From: Coxiellaceae bacterium UBA6002 | GTDB lineage: Bacteria > Pseudomonadota > Gammaproteobacteria > UBA6002 | Direction: 5' to 3' | DNA length: 6,182 nt | Assembly (NCBI GenBank): GCA_002429595.1 | Contig: DJAM01000012.1 | Span: forward strand, 19,837 to 26,018 | Part shown: one piece after another, positions 1 through 6,164 of the stretch | Position numbering within the stretch: position 1 is the stretch's first letter | Layout: each line of letters begins with the position of its first letter | Translations under genes and position numbers: made by a program | The notes under the pieces: model-generated | Databases searched by the model: none | Told to the model about the DNA's origin: nothing | The model's input: only the letters and a program-made list of their open reading frames with translations

Positions 1-36
1 CGTGAACGGGAACGGGAACGTGTACGTGTACGGGAA
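1..36. repeat. Degenerate CGKGWA hexamer tandem repeat (left-truncated)
   Basis: Six consecutive hexamers are visible: CGTGAA, CGGGAA, CGGGAA, CGTGTA, CGTGTA, CGGGAA, after which the pattern breaks up. Only third and fifth positions vary (T/G and A/T). The run starts at the first base, so its full length and left border are unknown. It is more GC-rich than the sequence that follows. It looks like an intergenic simple-sequence repeat, but one forward frame is open through it (see findings), so a coding role for an upstream gene is not excluded. Confidence 0.75.
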
Positions 37-52
37 AGAAGAGACATCGATA

Positions 53-81
53 TTGACTTGGATCACAAATCATTAAACAAT
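53..81 (+). promoter_or_regulatory. Putative sigma70 promoter for the mtaD-led operon
   Basis: TTGACT at 53-58 matches five of six bases of the -35 consensus, and AACAAT at 76-81 matches four of six of the -10 consensus, with an exact 17-base spacer. Transcription would start near 88, giving a leader of roughly 25 bases before the ATG at 114. This is a by-eye match only. It sits between the hexamer repeat and the first gene, where a promoter would be expected. Confidence 0.4.
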
Positions 82-113
82 CTGCCCTTTCAAACCTACA
101 CAATACAAAAACC

Positions 114-1424
114 ATGATCAAAGTAGACACCATTTTATACTGCCGCTGGGTGATCCCCATTGAGCCACACACTAAAATTTACAATAACTATGCCGTAGTC
201 ATTCATGACGGCAAAATTTTAGATGTTCTTCCCGAAGACAAAGTCGAAGGAAAATATAGCAGTGATGACGTCCAGCGCCTCACTGACCACGCACTGCTTC
301 CTGGCTTCGTGAATGCACATACTCACAGTCCGATGGTGTTATTTAAGGGTTTGGCTGACGATTTACCTCTTATGGAATGGCTAAATGACCATATCTGGCC
401 AGCCGAGCGACAATGGTTGAATGATGAATTTATTGCAGATGGGACCGAACTTGCGATTGCGGAGATGATCCACAATGGCACGACTTGCTTTAATGAGCAC
501 TTCTTTTTTCCGCAAGTCATGAGCAAAGTTACCGAGCAATATAAGCTACGAGCTTGTATTGGGGCGACGATCATCAATTTTCCGACTAATTGGTCCAAAG
601 ATGAAAACGATGGCTTTAAAAAATTTCAATCGTTTTACGAAAACATGCCTAAGAATGACCTCCTAACCGCCAGTCTTGCGCCGCATGCACCTTATTCAGT
701 CACTGATAATATTCTTGAGAAAATTAATCACTTTGCCGGCGAAAATAACTTAACGATCCATATGCATGTTCATGAAACAGCTCATGAAGTCAACGAGAGT
801 TTAGAGACAATCGGCAAACGACCATTGCGTCGTCTTTATGATCTAGGTTTATTATCGGAACGATTCCAGTGCGTTCATATGACTCAAATTGATGATGAAG
901 ATGTCGAACTTCTAACAGAAACGGCTGCTCATGTGACCCATTGTCCGGAATCTAATCTTAAATTGGCGAGCGGTTATTGCCCTGTCGATTTATTTTTGAA
1001 AAAACGAATTAATGTGGCATTGGGAACCGATGGCGCTGCCAGCAACAATAATCTAGACATTATTGGTGAGTTACGATCTGCCGCTTTCATCGGCAAAACC
1101 ATCTCAAAATCGGCAGCGGCGGTCTCGGCTGCCGAAGTCTTGCGGATGGCAACGCTGAATGGTGCCAAAGCACTAGGCTTAGTTGACAAAATCGGTTCTA
1201 TTGAGATAGGCAAAGCGGCTGACTTAATTGCAATTAATTTAAATCATTTCAATACTCGACCTATTTACAACCCGATTTCACAAATTGTCTATTCTGCCAA
1301 TAACACTCAAATTACCGATGTTTGGGTAGCAGGTGTGCAGCTGTTAAAGAATCAGCAATTAGTATTAATGGATGAAGACCAATTACAAGCTAAAGCGAGC
1401 AAGTGGCAGCAACGATTACATTAA
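114..1424 (+). CDS. mtaD: 5-methylthioadenosine/S-adenosylhomocysteine deaminase (TRZ/ATZ family amidohydrolase)
   Basis: A 436-residue cytosolic metal-dependent hydrolase, the usual length for the MtaD/TRZ-ATZ group. Family members deaminate methylthioadenosine, S-adenosylhomocysteine and sometimes adenosine, clearing by-products of SAM-dependent reactions. The fold is a TIM barrel (about residues 60-365) flanked by N- and C-terminal strands forming a small beta-sandwich. Visible metal and substrate residues are H69 and H71 in the NAHTH motif, E98 in WPAE, H191 in APHAPYS, H218 and E221 in the MHVHE stretch, H255, and D306 in GTDGAAS; the HCPESNLKLASG signature spans 276-287. All match the set described for the Thermotoga MtaD structure, so the enzyme should be active. 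The start at 114 is the only sensible ATG (the next in-frame Met is residue 74), but no good Shine-Dalgarno precedes it. It is followed after 37 bases by mvaB, with no obvious metabolic link. Another nucleoside or guanine-type deaminase specificity cannot be excluded. Confidence 0.85.
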   Translation: MIKVDTILYCRWVIPIEPHTKIYNNYAVVIHDGKILDVLPEDKVEGKYSSDDVQRLTDHALLPGFVNAHTHSPMVLFKGLADDLPLMEWLNDHIWPAERQWLNDEFIADGTELAIAEMIHNGTTCFNEHFFFPQVMSKVTEQYKLRACIGATIINFPTNWSKDENDGFKKFQSFYENMPKNDLLTASLAPHAPYSVTDNILEKINHFAGENNLTIHMHVHETAHEVNESLETIGKRPLRRLYDLGLLSERFQCVHMTQIDDEDVELLTETAAHVTHCPESNLKLASGYCPVDLFLKKRINVALGTDGAASNNNLDIIGELRSAAFIGKTISKSAAAVSAAEVLRMATLNGAKALGLVDKIGSIEIGKAADLIAINLNHFNTRPIYNPISQIVYSANNTQITDVWVAGVQLLKNQQLVLMDEDQLQAKASKWQQRLH

Positions 1425-1429
1425 TCGTT
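1411..1429 (+). other. Perfect inverted repeat spanning the mtaD stop codon
   Basis: AACGATTA (1411-1418) and TAATCGTT (1422-1429) are exact reverse complements separated by CAT, giving an 8-bp stem with a three-base loop. The mtaD stop codon TAA (1422-1424) opens the right arm. The stem is AT-rich and is followed by ACCTCTCG rather than a T-run, so it does not look like an intrinsic terminator. It could protect an mRNA end or tune read-through into mvaB; this is inference. Confidence 0.5.
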
Positions 1430-1431
1430 AC

Positions 1432-1457
1432 CTCTCGCTAAAGGATTAGCTAGGGAG
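1432..1457 (+). promoter_or_regulatory. Putative hairpin sequestering the mvaB ribosome binding site
   Basis: GCTAA (1437-1441) pairs perfectly with TTAGC (1446-1450) around an AGGA loop. Beyond a two-base bulge (1451-1452) the stem can extend by five pairs, CTCTC (1432-1436) with GGGAG (1453-1457), including one G-U. The right arm therefore contains the mvaB Shine-Dalgarno AGGGAG (1452-1457), four bases before the ATG at 1462. Translation of mtaD up to its stop at 1424 could influence this fold. No riboswitch class is recognised, and the pairing is a manual reading without energy calculation. Confidence 0.35.
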
Positions 1458-1461
1458 CATT

Positions 1462-2391
1462 ATGAGTTTACCTCGTCACGTCAAAATTGTTGAAGTGGGT
1501 CCAAGAGATGGACTTCAAAATGAATCGCTGACTATACCAACCGAAAATAAAATCGAATTTATTGATAAACTATCGGACACTGGATTGTCGGCAATTGAAG
1601 TGACTAGCTTCGTCTCACCGAAATGGATTCCACAACTCGCCGATAGCGCCGACGTTTTCAACAGTATTAAAAAAAATCCTAAGATAAGTTATTCAAGCCT
1701 GGTACCCAATCTAAAAGGACTAGAGCGCGCAATTGAAGTAGGCGCCAAAGAAATCGCCATTTTTGGAGCAGCTTCCGAAACCTTCTCGCAAAAAAATATT
1801 AATTGTTCGATCTTCGAAAGTTTTCAACGTTTCGAAGAAGTGATCAACCAAGCTAAACCTCATGGCATCAAAATTCGAGGCTATCTTTCTTGCGCGTTAG
1901 GCTGTCCTTTTGAAGGCGATATTGCACCTGAAAAAGTTGCCTCACTTGCCAAAGAACTGCGCGAATTAGGTTGTTATGAGGTTTCGTTAGGTGACACGAT
2001 CGGCGTTGGCACTCCGCTTAAAGCAAAGCGTTTAATTGAACTTACTGCGAATGATATGCCCCTTGAACAAATAGCAGTCCATTTTCATGATACCTATGGT
2101 CAAGCTATAGCAAATATTTTTGCGGTGTTGGAGCAAGGCATTTCTGTAGTGGACTCATCAGTGGCGGGACTTGGTGGTTGCCCGTATGCACAGGGCGCAA
2201 CTGGCAATGTAGCCACCGAAGATGTTGTTTATTTATTACAAGGTTTAAATATTAATAGCGGCGTTGATCTTGTGAAGTTAGCTAAAACCGGAATATTTAT
2301 CTCAAAATTATTAAATAGACAAACCCAATCTAAAGTAGCACGCGCCATCGCTGCTAAGGACTTTAAATCTAACAGCAAAGAAAAATTATGA
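1462..2391 (+). CDS. mvaB: Hydroxymethylglutaryl-CoA lyase
   Basis: A 309-residue TIM-barrel lyase of the HMGL-like family that cleaves (S)-HMG-CoA to acetyl-CoA and acetoacetate, the last step of leucine degradation. Length is typical for bacterial MvaB. The N-terminal GPRDGLQNE motif supplies R15 and D16. E46 lies in the AIEVTSF strand. H207 and H209 in the VHFHD motif are the metal ligands. The signature loop GLGGCPYAQGATGN contains the catalytic C240 and the metal ligand N249. These correspond to human R41, D42, E72, H233, H235, C266 and N275, and the full set distinguishes it from isopropylmalate or citramalate synthases. The ATG at 1462 has a Shine-Dalgarno AGGGAG at 1452-1457, which may be masked by a hairpin. 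Its last codons overlap the ligase start by ATGA, so its product acetoacetate is handed to the next enzyme of the same operon. No targeting sequence is seen; cytosolic. Confidence 0.95.
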   Translation: MSLPRHVKIVEVGPRDGLQNESLTIPTENKIEFIDKLSDTGLSAIEVTSFVSPKWIPQLADSADVFNSIKKNPKISYSSLVPNLKGLERAIEVGAKEIAIFGAASETFSQKNINCSIFESFQRFEEVINQAKPHGIKIRGYLSCALGCPFEGDIAPEKVASLAKELRELGCYEVSLGDTIGVGTPLKAKRLIELTANDMPLEQIAVHFHDTYGQAIANIFAVLEQGISVVDSSVAGLGGCPYAQGATGNVATEDVVYLLQGLNINSGVDLVKLAKTGIFISKLLNRQTQSKVARAIAAKDFKSNSKEKL

Positions 2392-4337
2392 AACAACAAC
2401 CCGAAATAATGTGGCAACCCACAGCCCAACAGATAACGCAAAGTAATCTTCATCATTTCATGGTTTTTTTAAACGAAAAGCGAGGGTTAAACTTCAGCAA
2501 TTATAATGACCTTTACCGATGGTCGATTAAAGACAGTGCTACATTTTGGCAACTGCTTTGGGAATTTTGTGATGTCATTGCAACAGAACCCGCAACCGAG
2601 GTCATGGTAACGGAAAATCATATTAAAGATACTCATTGGTTCGTCGGAGCTAAACTTAATTTCGCAGAAAATTTATTAAGATATCGAGACGATCGCACTG
2701 CGATTATTTTTAATAATGAACAAAATCAGCGTCGAGAGTATAGCTACCGAGAGCTTTATCAGCTCATTGCAAAAGTTGCTTTTTATTTACGAGAGTTAGG
2801 CGTTAAGAAAAATGATCGGGTTGCGGGTATTTTACCGAACATGCCTGAAACCATTATTGCTATGCTGGCAACCGCTAGCATTGGAGCTATTTGGTCTTCA
2901 TGCTCACCTGACTTTGGCCAAGAGGCACTTGTTGATCGCTTGAGCCAAATTCAGCCAAAAGTCTTATTTACTTGTGACGGCTATTTTTACAATGGCAAAA
3001 CATTTGCACTTACTGAAAAAATTTCCTGGTTACAACAACAAATTTCATCCATTGAAGAAATCATTAGCATTCCCTACATCAATCAACCACTTGAGGTCTA
3101 CCACACAAAGTTCGCCACACTTCTTGAATTAAAAGTCCAACAGTTAGAATTTACCCAAGTGCCATTTGATCACCCTCTTTATATCATGTATTCCTCAGGC
3201 ACGACCGGTATTCCCAAGTGCATTGTGCACGGCGTTGGTGGTACGCTTTTGCAACATCTTAAAGAATTAAAATTACACACCAATATCACTCGTGAAGATA
3301 AATTTTTCTACTACACGACTTGCGGCTGGATGATGTGGAATTGGTATATCAGTGGCTTAGCGTTAGGATGTACTCTTATCCAGTATGAAGGCGCGCCATT
3401 TTATCCCTCTCCTGCCAAGTTACTAGATTTAATCGACGGCGAAGCAATTACCGTATTTGGTACAAGCGCGAAATATCTAAGCGCCTTGAGTAAAGAGAAA
3501 TTGCAGCCCAAGAACACTCATAGTCTTAAATCACTGCGTCAAATTCTGTCCACCGGCTCTCCATTAGTGGCCAAAAATTTCGAATATGTCTACCAAGAGC
3601 TAAAAAAGGATGTCTGTTTATCCTCAATTTCTGGTGGCACAGATATTATTTCATGCTTTGCTTTAGGTAATCCAATCTTGCCAGTTTATAAAGGCGAATT
3701 GCAGTGTATTGGTTTAGGTATGGCAGTGAAAATTTTTAACGAACAAGGTGAGGCCGTTGTCGGAGAAAAAGGTGATTTAGTTTGTACTAATGCATTCCCC
3801 TGTATGCCGATTTATTTTTGGAATGATCCAGACGGTGTCAAATATTACAATTCATATTTTGCTAAATATCCAAATGTCTGGGCTCATGGCGATTTCGCAG
3901 AAATTACAGAGCGCAAAACGGTAATCATTTATGGTCGTTCTGATGCAGTGTTAAACCCCGGTGGCGTTCGAATAGGAACGGCGGAGATTTATCGACAAAT
4001 TGAGAAAATTCCAGAAGTGAGTGAGAGTTTAACCGTGAGTCAGGAATGGGATGATGATAATCGCATTATTTTGTTTGTTGTATTAAAAGAAAATATCAAC
4101 CTCACACCAGAGTTGCAAAACAATATTAAAAAAGAAATTCGCGAGCACTGTTCGCCACGCCACGTGCCAGCAAAAATAATTGCGGTGCAAGATATTCCAA
4201 GAACGCTAAGCGGTAAAATTGTGGAATTAGCAGTCAGAGAAACGATTCATAATCGACCCGTAAAAAATCTTTCGTCAATCGCTAATCCAGAGAGTTTGTC
4301 CTATTTTAAAAATCTATCTGAATTGCAGGAGGCTTAA
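2388..4337 (+). CDS. aacS: Acetoacetate-CoA ligase (acetoacetyl-CoA synthetase)
   Basis: A 649-residue ANL-superfamily adenylating enzyme that converts acetoacetate, ATP and CoA to acetoacetyl-CoA, AMP and pyrophosphate. An acetyl-CoA-synthetase-type N-terminal domain covers about residues 37-95. The AMP-binding core contains the P-loop YSSGTTGIPK (268-277), a TTCGWMMWNWY stretch (310-320), and the GGTDI motif (416-420) typical of acetoacetyl-CoA synthetases in place of the YWQTE of acetyl-CoA synthetases. HGD (500-502) and GRSDAVLNPGGVRIG (516-530) mark the ATP-ribose contact and the hinge. The C-terminal lid carries LSGKIVE with catalytic K610, the lysine that is reversibly acetylated in related enzymes. 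Length matches the family (about 650). The ATG at 2388 overlaps the mvaB stop, implying translational coupling; its own Shine-Dalgarno is poor, and an internal ATG at 2409 (residue 8) is an alternative start with no better site. The pairing with HMG-CoA lyase strongly supports acetoacetate as substrate. Confidence 0.92.
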   Translation: MKQQPEIMWQPTAQQITQSNLHHFMVFLNEKRGLNFSNYNDLYRWSIKDSATFWQLLWEFCDVIATEPATEVMVTENHIKDTHWFVGAKLNFAENLLRYRDDRTAIIFNNEQNQRREYSYRELYQLIAKVAFYLRELGVKKNDRVAGILPNMPETIIAMLATASIGAIWSSCSPDFGQEALVDRLSQIQPKVLFTCDGYFYNGKTFALTEKISWLQQQISSIEEIISIPYINQPLEVYHTKFATLLELKVQQLEFTQVPFDHPLYIMYSSGTTGIPKCIVHGVGGTLLQHLKELKLHTNITREDKFFYYTTCGWMMWNWYISGLALGCTLIQYEGAPFYPSPAKLLDLIDGEAITVFGTSAKYLSALSKEKLQPKNTHSLKSLRQILSTGSPLVAKNFEYVYQELKKDVCLSSISGGTDIISCFALGNPILPVYKGELQCIGLGMAVKIFNEQGEAVVGEKGDLVCTNAFPCMPIYFWNDPDGVKYYNSYFAKYPNVWAHGDFAEITERKTVIIYGRSDAVLNPGGVRIGTAEIYRQIEKIPEVSESLTVSQEWDDDNRIILFVVLKENINLTPELQNNIKKEIREHCSPRHVPAKIIAVQDIPRTLSGKIVELAVRETIHNRPVKNLSSIANPESLSYFKNLSELQEA

Positions 4338-4357
4338 TGAGCAAAATTTTTGGCTAA
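4327..4357 (+). pseudogene. Six-codon ORF (MSKIFG) behind a consensus Shine-Dalgarno; possible gene-start remnant
   Basis: AGGAGG at 4327-4332 is a perfect Shine-Dalgarno, the strongest in the window, four bases before an ATG at 4337 that overlaps the ligase stop as TAATG. This is the arrangement expected of a translationally coupled operon gene, yet the frame ends after MSKIFG at TAA 4355-4357. Adding one T to the T5 run at 4347-4351 would join MSKIF to a frame that stays open to the TAG at 4447-4449, giving 37 residues. Options are the stump of a deleted or frameshifted gene, a real minigene, or a sequencing error in the homopolymer. The codons resemble no family I can name. Confidence 0.35.
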
Positions 4358-4423
4358 CAAATGAATCAACTTTGAAGTTAAAAGGAAATGGCCCACTAAT
4401 TATAAAATTCAAAGGATCAGAAT
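4338..4423 (+). promoter_or_regulatory. 86-base intergenic region with weak promoter-like boxes
   Basis: This is the longest gap between complete genes in the window. Two sigma70-like arrangements can be drawn by eye: TTGAAG (4372-4377) with ACTAAT (4395-4400), and TTAAAA (4378-4383) with TATAAA (4401-4406), each with a 17-base spacer and eight or nine of twelve consensus matches. A short dyad, AACTT-TG-AAGTT (4368-4379), overlaps the first -35 box and could be an operator. No GC-rich hairpin followed by a T-run is present, so a terminator after the ligase gene is not evident. The final gene may thus have its own promoter, be read through from upstream, or both. Confidence 0.3.
4411..4416 (+). 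promoter_or_regulatory. Ribosome binding site fixing the start of the 4424 gene
   Basis: AAAGGA lies seven bases before the ATG at 4424, an ideal spacing. It matters because it supports translation of the unusual arginine-rich N-terminus rather than initiation further inside. There is no in-frame ATG between codon 1 and codon 145, which lies well inside the ATP-grasp core. Confidence 0.65.
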
Positions 4424-6160
4424 ATGAGAAGCAGAACTTTAAGATCTAGACATCAGCCTACACGACCTGTTAGTTTTTTTCTTCCCCGAAGACTTTTAAG
4501 TAACCGAGTTTATGCTATACAGCAAGAAAGGTACGAAAAATTAAAAGATCAGTATTCATTATTAAGCCCGGAAGCAGTTCATATTCATTTGCAACAAAAA
4601 CTCCAAATCAGAAATTCACTTATAGATCATCCTGAAAACACTCACGACCAACTTGAACTGAAGATTCAAGCGTTACGCGGATTACTTAATCCGAAATTTT
4701 CTGCTATCGGTGTTCTAAATCGTGGCGTTATTGCTAAAAAAATTATTGAAGTAGCCAGCAAAAGGGGGCTAGAGACTTTTCTCATTTGTCATAAACGAGA
4801 TAAGAGTTCTGTCGCTGCAAAAATTGCTGATCATGTTGTCATCATCGAAAATCCAATGGATCTATCTGAAATCGCTTCCGCATTGCTCGATATTAAACAA
4901 CAACTACCTTATCCAATTGCAGTCCATCCGGGTTATGGTTATCTATCAGAAGAACCAGCCTTACCACTTTTATGCGACAAATTAGATTTACCTTTTATCG
5001 GACCCAATTCTCTTACTATGGATGCCTTCGGAAATAAAGCTAACGCCCGAAAAATTGCAAAGAAGGTCAAAGTCCCTGTTGTTCCGGGTTATGAAGATCA
5101 CAGTCACGATACTGACACTGTATTAGCTCAAGCAAAAAAAATAGGCTATCCAATTATGGTTAAAACAACTGATGGTGGTGGCGGCACTGGCAATAGAGTA
5201 GTCGCTGATCCTCATGAATTAAAACTGTTGTTAGAAAATACCTTTAAAAATAAGAAAGTTATTTTTGAGCGTTTATTGAATAATCAAGTACGGCACTTTG
5301 AAATACAATTGGCTATTGATAATACTAAAACAGTTGCAGTATTAGGATCCCGAGACTGCTCATTCCAAAAACAGTTCCAAAAAGTAATTGAAGTTGCTCC
5401 CGCTCAGACAAGTAATTTAGCCAAATTAGAAAGCTATGCCAAAAAACTTGGTGAAGCAGCAGCAGAACTAGGTTATCGCAGTGTTTTAACCGTTGAGTTT
5501 TTAGAAGAAAATGGTGTCCCGTATTTCAACGAGATCAATACTCGTATCCAAGTCGAACATGGTCCCACTGAAGATATTCATGGCAGAATCATTAATATTG
5601 TCGAATTACAACTTGTAATTGCAGCTGGCGGCACGATTGAAGAGTACTTAGCTTCAAAACTTGAAGACATAGAACATAAAGGATTTGATGAGATGTCTGT
5701 GCAGCAAATGCTTGATCATTTGCGAGCAATTTCTCCTATTAAATATTCGATTGAAGCTCGAGTAAATGCCCTCGAAACCCAAGTCTTTGAAGGTAAACTT
5801 TTCCAAGGGCCAGTACGAGGTACCGTTACCGAATGTCACCTGCCCGACACTAAAGACCGTGGCAGTATTGAAAGTGGCATTGACAAAGATAACTTTGTTG
5901 ATTCCTCAGAAGTGAATCCAAATATCATCTTAGCTTGCGGCCATGGCCAAGATTTAGAAGAGGCTTCACAAAATTTGCAAACAATTCTCGATGGGATTGT
6001 AATTGGAGGAATTAGTAGCAATATTCCTTATTTACAATTAGCGCTTAAGGAACTAAGTCGTAAGGGATTTGTATCAAACCTTAAAACTTCTCAAGAAGTT
6101 GATCGTTGCTATGTTGATCAGCAAACATTAGAGGTTAATCCTAGAATGGGCTATGATTAA
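4424..6160 (+). CDS. Divergent biotin-carboxylase-like ATP-grasp protein with N-terminal extension
   Basis: A 578-residue protein, versus about 450 for AccC. Residues 1-34 carry eight arginines and no acidic residue; 32-90 look helical; the carboxylase fold spans about 92-550. Aligned by eye to E. coli AccC, the retained residues are Y171 (HPGYG), K205 (K116), K247 (K159), the GGGG loop 251-254, E282 (E201), H291 (H209), Q315 (Q233), K320 (K238), E358 (E276), E370 (E288), N372, R374 (R292), Q376, E378 (E296) and R446 (R338). Departures are NRGEIA to NRGVIA, GGGGGRG to DGGGGTG, MQRRHQK to FQKQFQK, EHPVTE to EHGPTE, loss of the MIGKL-type motif near 500, and an insertion of about 24 residues around 405-436. 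There is no AMKM biotin-attachment domain, and no carboxyltransferase or carrier gene is in the window. ATP binding and bicarbonate activation seem possible. The physiological acceptor is unknown, so I give no symbol. It could be a diverged carboxylase subunit or an ATP-grasp ligase with a new role. Confidence 0.8.
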   Translation: MRSRTLRSRHQPTRPVSFFLPRRLLSNRVYAIQQERYEKLKDQYSLLSPEAVHIHLQQKLQIRNSLIDHPENTHDQLELKIQALRGLLNPKFSAIGVLNRGVIAKKIIEVASKRGLETFLICHKRDKSSVAAKIADHVVIIENPMDLSEIASALLDIKQQLPYPIAVHPGYGYLSEEPALPLLCDKLDLPFIGPNSLTMDAFGNKANARKIAKKVKVPVVPGYEDHSHDTDTVLAQAKKIGYPIMVKTTDGGGGTGNRVVADPHELKLLLENTFKNKKVIFERLLNNQVRHFEIQLAIDNTKTVAVLGSRDCSFQKQFQKVIEVAPAQTSNLAKLESYAKKLGEAAAELGYRSVLTVEFLEENGVPYFNEINTRIQVEHGPTEDIHGRIINIVELQLVIAAGGTIEEYLASKLEDIEHKGFDEMSVQQMLDHLRAISPIKYSIEARVNALETQVFEGKLFQGPVRGTVTECHLPDTKDRGSIESGIDKDNFVDSSEVNPNIILACGHGQDLEEASQNLQTILDGIVIGGISSNIPYLQLALKELSRKGFVSNLKTSQEVDRCYVDQQTLEVNPRMGYD

Positions 6161-6164
6161 AATC

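Noticed and set aside
323..598. Minus-strand open frame of 91 codons
   Set aside because: It lies entirely antisense within the mtaD deaminase gene, which is unmistakable from its metal-site motifs; there is no ribosome binding site or recognisable protein.
974..1213. Minus-strand open frame of 79 codons
   Set aside because: Antisense shadow of the conserved HCPES-to-GTDGAAS part of mtaD, with no domain or initiation signal.
2229..2456. Minus-strand open frame of 75 codons across the mvaB-aacS junction
   Set aside because: Antisense to two well-supported overlapping genes; its composition looks like a shadow and no family is recognised.
4331..4351. Intrinsic terminator after the ligase gene (GCTT-AAT-GAGC followed by AAAATTTTT)
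   Set aside because: The stem is only four pairs including a G-U, and the T-run begins four bases late, so it is too weak to call a terminator.
4340..4354. Programmed -1 frameshift in the MSKIFG ORF
   Set aside because: The codons AAA ATT TTT do not form a canonical X XXY YYZ slippery heptamer for this frame, and T5 is short for transcriptional slippage; a mutation or sequencing error is simpler.
4424..4540. Twin-arginine (Tat) or Sec signal peptide at the N-terminus of the last protein
   Set aside because: R22-R23 is followed by LLSNRVY, but there is no hydrophobic core of about 12 or more residues after it, and the preceding FFL is too short for a membrane segment.
5654..6021. Two minus-strand open frames of 61 codons each
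   Set aside because: Both are antisense to the C-terminal part of the biotin-carboxylase-like gene and show no independent support.
6071..6160. E-block type IV secretion signal or biotin-attachment motif at the C-terminus of the last protein
   Set aside because: The final 30 residues show no glutamate-rich EExxE-type block and no AMKM biotin-attachment motif; they are unremarkable.
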